This document shows positions 6,198-8,085 of a stretch of DNA of 8,085 nucleotides, piece after piece. Below the pieces are notes generated by a model, which worked only from the letters and a program-made list of their open reading frames with translations, did no database searches and was not told the DNA's origin. This DNA is from Bacillota bacterium (GTDB taxonomy: Bacteria; Bacillota; Clostridia; Christensenellales; Borkfalkiaceae). The position numbers were made by a program, and so were the translations under genes. Each line of letters opens with the position of its first letter. Within the stretch, counting starts at the first letter, position 1. The stretch is taken from the NCBI GenBank assembly GCA_021768985.1, contig JAETTR010000042.1, forward strand, positions 1 to 8,085, in the 5' to 3' direction.

Positions 6198-6914
6198 GTG
6201 ACCCTCACTTATGCGGGCGCGCAGCTTCCCAACTACCGCGAACAGTGCACCGAATTCCTTCGGTTCCAGGAAAGCCGGTATGCAAACGGCAGCTTTAAGG
6301 ATATGATCACCCCCGAGGGCTTCTCCACGACGACGAACGCGACCGAAGGCAGAGCGATCTGGGATTACTATTACAAGGTCGCCAAGGCGATGGCAAAGGA
6401 TTCCCTTCCCGGAAGCGGAAACAAACGGAATCTGACGGTGCAGGAATGGATCAACCAGTGCGGATACGGCGATTACGCCGCGGGTTCGGAGAACGGCAGC
6501 GGAACGCTTCGCTTCGATCCGCAGTACGCGAACGTGAAGCTCTCCGAGTTCACGGGTTCTGCCGACGCGAATACGAATATCGCCTTCGCCATGAAGGTTC
6601 TGCGCATGGTTTGCTTCACGTATGCGGACCGCGACCTGAACATCAGAATGCAGTACGGGCTCAATTCGGTGCGCGATTCGAGTATGTACACGTCGGACGA
6701 AACCTGGATCGGTTCCTTCAACGCCTCCGCGCAGCCCAAGATGTTCGCTTACCGCAATCAGGAAAAACTGACCGCGGCGCAGATTGCGGGGCTCAACGGC
6801 GATTCGCTTGCCCGTACCGTCGGCGATCGGAACAGAGCGTTCTGGACCCCCGCGGTGTATTGCATTCAGACGGCGGGTTCGGCGCAGAATTCGTTGAAGA
6901 ACAACGGAAAATAA
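6198..6914 (+). CDS. Solute-binding protein, C-terminal 238 residues (continuation after the TAG)
   Basis: This reading frame is exactly in phase with the solute-binding protein upstream; GTG (6198-6200) is the second codon after the TAG and may be an ordinary valine codon rather than a start. It would be residues 665-902 of the full protein. The segment has no signal peptide or lipobox, so as a separate protein it would stay in the cytoplasm and could not work as a binding lipoprotein. The sequence starts in the middle of a helical lobe (YAGAQLPNY, then REQCTEFLRFQESRY) and goes on with an aromatic-rich region to a soluble C-terminus ending NNGK. This is typical of the C-terminal lobe of large clostridial sugar-binding proteins. 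A weak GAGG (6186-6189) lies 8 bases before the GTG, so restart cannot be excluded. The gene ends in TAA, 81 bases before the permease. I see no further stops or frameshifts, so any lesion must be recent, or else the segment is still translated. Confidence 0.7.
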   Translation: MTLTYAGAQLPNYREQCTEFLRFQESRYANGSFKDMITPEGFSTTTNATEGRAIWDYYYKVAKAMAKDSLPGSGNKRNLTVQEWINQCGYGDYAAGSENGSGTLRFDPQYANVKLSEFTGSADANTNIAFAMKVLRMVCFTYADRDLNIRMQYGLNSVRDSSMYTSDETWIGSFNASAQPKMFAYRNQEKLTAAQIAGLNGDSLARTVGDRNRAFWTPAVYCIQTAGSAQNSLKNNGK

Positions 6915-6927
6915 GGACGAACGACAG

Positions 6928-6961
6928 GCCCGCTTCCCGTCCGACCGGACGGGAAGCGGGC
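6928..6961 (+). other. Perfect 15-bp intercistronic hairpin between binding-protein and permease genes
   Basis: GCCCGCTTCCCGTCC (6928-6942) and its exact reverse complement (6947-6961) enclose the loop GACC. No T-run follows on either strand, so it is not a standard intrinsic terminator. It begins 13 bases after the TAA at 6914 and ends 21 bases before the permease ribosome binding site. In known sugar importer operons such as malE-malF, 3' hairpins at this place protect the upstream message from exonucleases and keep the binding protein in excess over the permease. The same role is inferred here. Confidence 0.85.
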
Positions 6962-6995
6962 GCAGAGAATAACGAAAAAATCAGGAGGAAATTTT

Positions 6996-8085
6996 ATGGA
7001 AGAAAACGTTACCGTAGGCTTGGAAAATCCGACTACGGACGCGGTCGCCGTTTCCACCGAAGTTCCGAAGAAAAGACATCGGAAACCCATCAATCAGCAG
7101 AAATTGCAGGATAACCTGTGGGGTTGGGCGTTCTGCCTTCCCCTGATCGTGGGAACCGTGCTCTTCGTGTATATCGCGTTCGTGCTTGCGCTCATGCTGT
7201 CGTTTACCAATTACAGTACCACGCAGGGCGGACTGTGGGACTTTATCGGGCTGATGTTCAGCGGCGGAAAACCGAACAACGGCTCCTCGGTGTTCGACAT
7301 GACGGCGTACGGCGGCTCGAAAAACGATCCCTTCTTCTGGTATCGCTTCGCGTTTACCGAAAAGGAATGGGCGGGCAGCTTGTGGCAGGCGAACCAGACG
7401 ACGGTCGTGGACGGAATGTTCGTCGGCAAGACGATGAACGCCATGGGCGCGACCCTGTTCAACACGGTGTTCTATCTCATCGGTATTCCCATCGGCATGG
7501 TGCTCGCAATGTTCTTTGCGGTCTGCATGTCGCGGGATATCAAGGGCGGAAACGTGTTCCGCGTGCTCTACTATATCCCCTGCGTCGCCAGCGCGATCTC
7601 CATCATCTACACTTTCAAGATCATGTTCAAGGTGGACGGCGTCATCAATCAGCTGTTGCATACCGATCTTCCGTGGATGATGGACAACACGGTCACGGGC
7701 GAATACTCCTGGGCGCCGAATATCGACACCTATTGGAGCCAGGGCATGTTGAGTAAAACGATGATCGTGATCATGTCCGTCTGGAAGGGCTTGGGCGGTA
7801 CAATCATACTCTACGTGGCGGGGCTTTCGGGCGTGAACACCGCGACCAAGGAAGCGGCGCAGATCGACGGCGCAAACGGCTGGCGCATCTTCTGGAAGGT
7901 GACGATGCCCGATCTGTATCCCGTAATCTTCTACAATATCGTAACCGCAATCATCGGCGGCATGCAGATCTACGCGGAGCCCGAACTTTTCTTCGATCTA
8001 TCTTCGGGGCACCCGAACCTGATGACTTCGGGATACGTTTCCCTGATCTGGCATTACGGATTCAACTTGCAGGATTCCCGTCCTT
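6996..8085 (+). CDS. Carbohydrate ABC transporter permease, MalF/UgpA type (runs off the window)
   Basis: Membrane subunit of a binding-protein-dependent importer, which would take substrate from the lipoprotein encoded upstream. AGGAGG (6983-6988) lies 7 bases before the ATG, and the frame is open for 363 codons to the window edge. It starts with a hydrophilic cytoplasmic stretch of about 40 residues (basic KKRHRK at 25-30). Membrane segments follow at about 44-70, 150-178, 188-208, 254-276 and 306-327. The EAA loop that docks the ATPase is clear at 287-308: EAAQIDGANGWRIFWK, then VTMPDLYP. The loop between the first two segments (about 71-150) is unusually long and rich in Gly, Phe and Trp, recalling the enlarged extracytoplasmic loop of MalF. 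Codon use matches the binding-protein gene and there is no in-frame TAG. The second permease and the ATPase would be expected downstream, or the ATPase could be shared from elsewhere; neither is visible here. Confidence 0.93.
   Translation, partial: MEENVTVGLENPTTDAVAVSTEVPKKRHRKPINQQKLQDNLWGWAFCLPLIVGTVLFVYIAFVLALMLSFTNYSTTQGGLWDFIGLMFSGGKPNNGSSVFDMTAYGGSKNDPFFWYRFAFTEKEWAGSLWQANQTTVVDGMFVGKTMNAMGATLFNTVFYLIGIPIGMVLAMFFAVCMSRDIKGGNVFRVLYYIPCVASAISIIYTFKIMFKVDGVINQLLHTDLPWMMDNTVTGEYSWAPNIDTYWSQGMLSKTMIVIMSVWKGLGGTIILYVAGLSGVNTATKEAAQIDGANGWRIFWKVTMPDLYPVIFYNIVTAIIGGMQIYAEPELFFDLSSGHPNLMTSGYVSLIWHYGFNLQDSRP

Noticed and set aside
6612..6627. TGCTTCACGT half-match to parS in the binding-protein gene
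   Set aside because: The left half fits except for one base but the right half has no matches, so there is no palindrome.
7118..7756. 212-codon + strand frame inside the permease gene
   Set aside because: It is out of phase with the clear permease frame (start 6996), which has the EAA motif and membrane segments; the product is Arg/His-rich noise.

Overview
The window looks like a chromosomal segment of a low-to-moderate-GC Gram-positive bacterium, probably an uncultured member of the Clostridia (Bacillota). The signs are strong AGGAGG-type ribosome binding sites before every main gene, consensus sigma-A promoters with 17-base spacers, a lipoprotein-type solute-binding protein, Soj/Spo0J-type partition proteins and a TTG start on ftsH. 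A closer placement (for example Christensenellales-like gut lineages) is only a guess.

Region 1 (1-3844) is a tightly packed housekeeping operon on the + strand: a sigma-A promoter at 21-49, then ftsH (membrane AAA+ zinc protease), parA/soj and parB/spo0J. The two intergenic gaps are 6 bases each, and a strong GC-hairpin terminator closes the unit right after parB. All three proteins are full length and carry their catalytic or binding motifs.

Region 2 (3845-4205) has no long gene but is rich in signals: helically phased A-tracts, a near-perfect extended -10 promoter (3921-3949), and a leader of about 250 bases. The leader holds short reading frames, a 12-base palindrome, two hairpin/T-run elements (4033-4067 and 4079-4109), two small matching hairpins, and a G6 run that is exactly complementary to a C6 run beyond the second terminator. 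This layout suggests transcription attenuation, or a small RNA, ahead of the transport operon.

Region 3 (4206-8085) is the start of a carbohydrate-type ABC importer operon: a very large lipoprotein solute-binding protein and a MalF/UgpA-type permease that runs off the window. The binding-protein frame is interrupted by one in-frame TAG (6192-6194), after which the same frame stays open for 239 more codons to a TAA. Without the TAG the product would be 902 residues. This is the most notable feature of the window: a nonsense mutation, a sequence error, or a read-through/recoded codon. A perfect 15-bp hairpin without a T-run (6928-6961) lies between the binding-protein and permease genes and probably sets their relative expression. 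No transport ATPase is in the window.

The four unambiguous stops (ftsH, parA, parB, end of the binding-protein frame) are all TAA. The roughly 2,490 sense codons contain only the one TAG, which argues against wholesale reassignment of TAG. I found no CRISPR array, rRNA, tRNA, transposase or defence gene.
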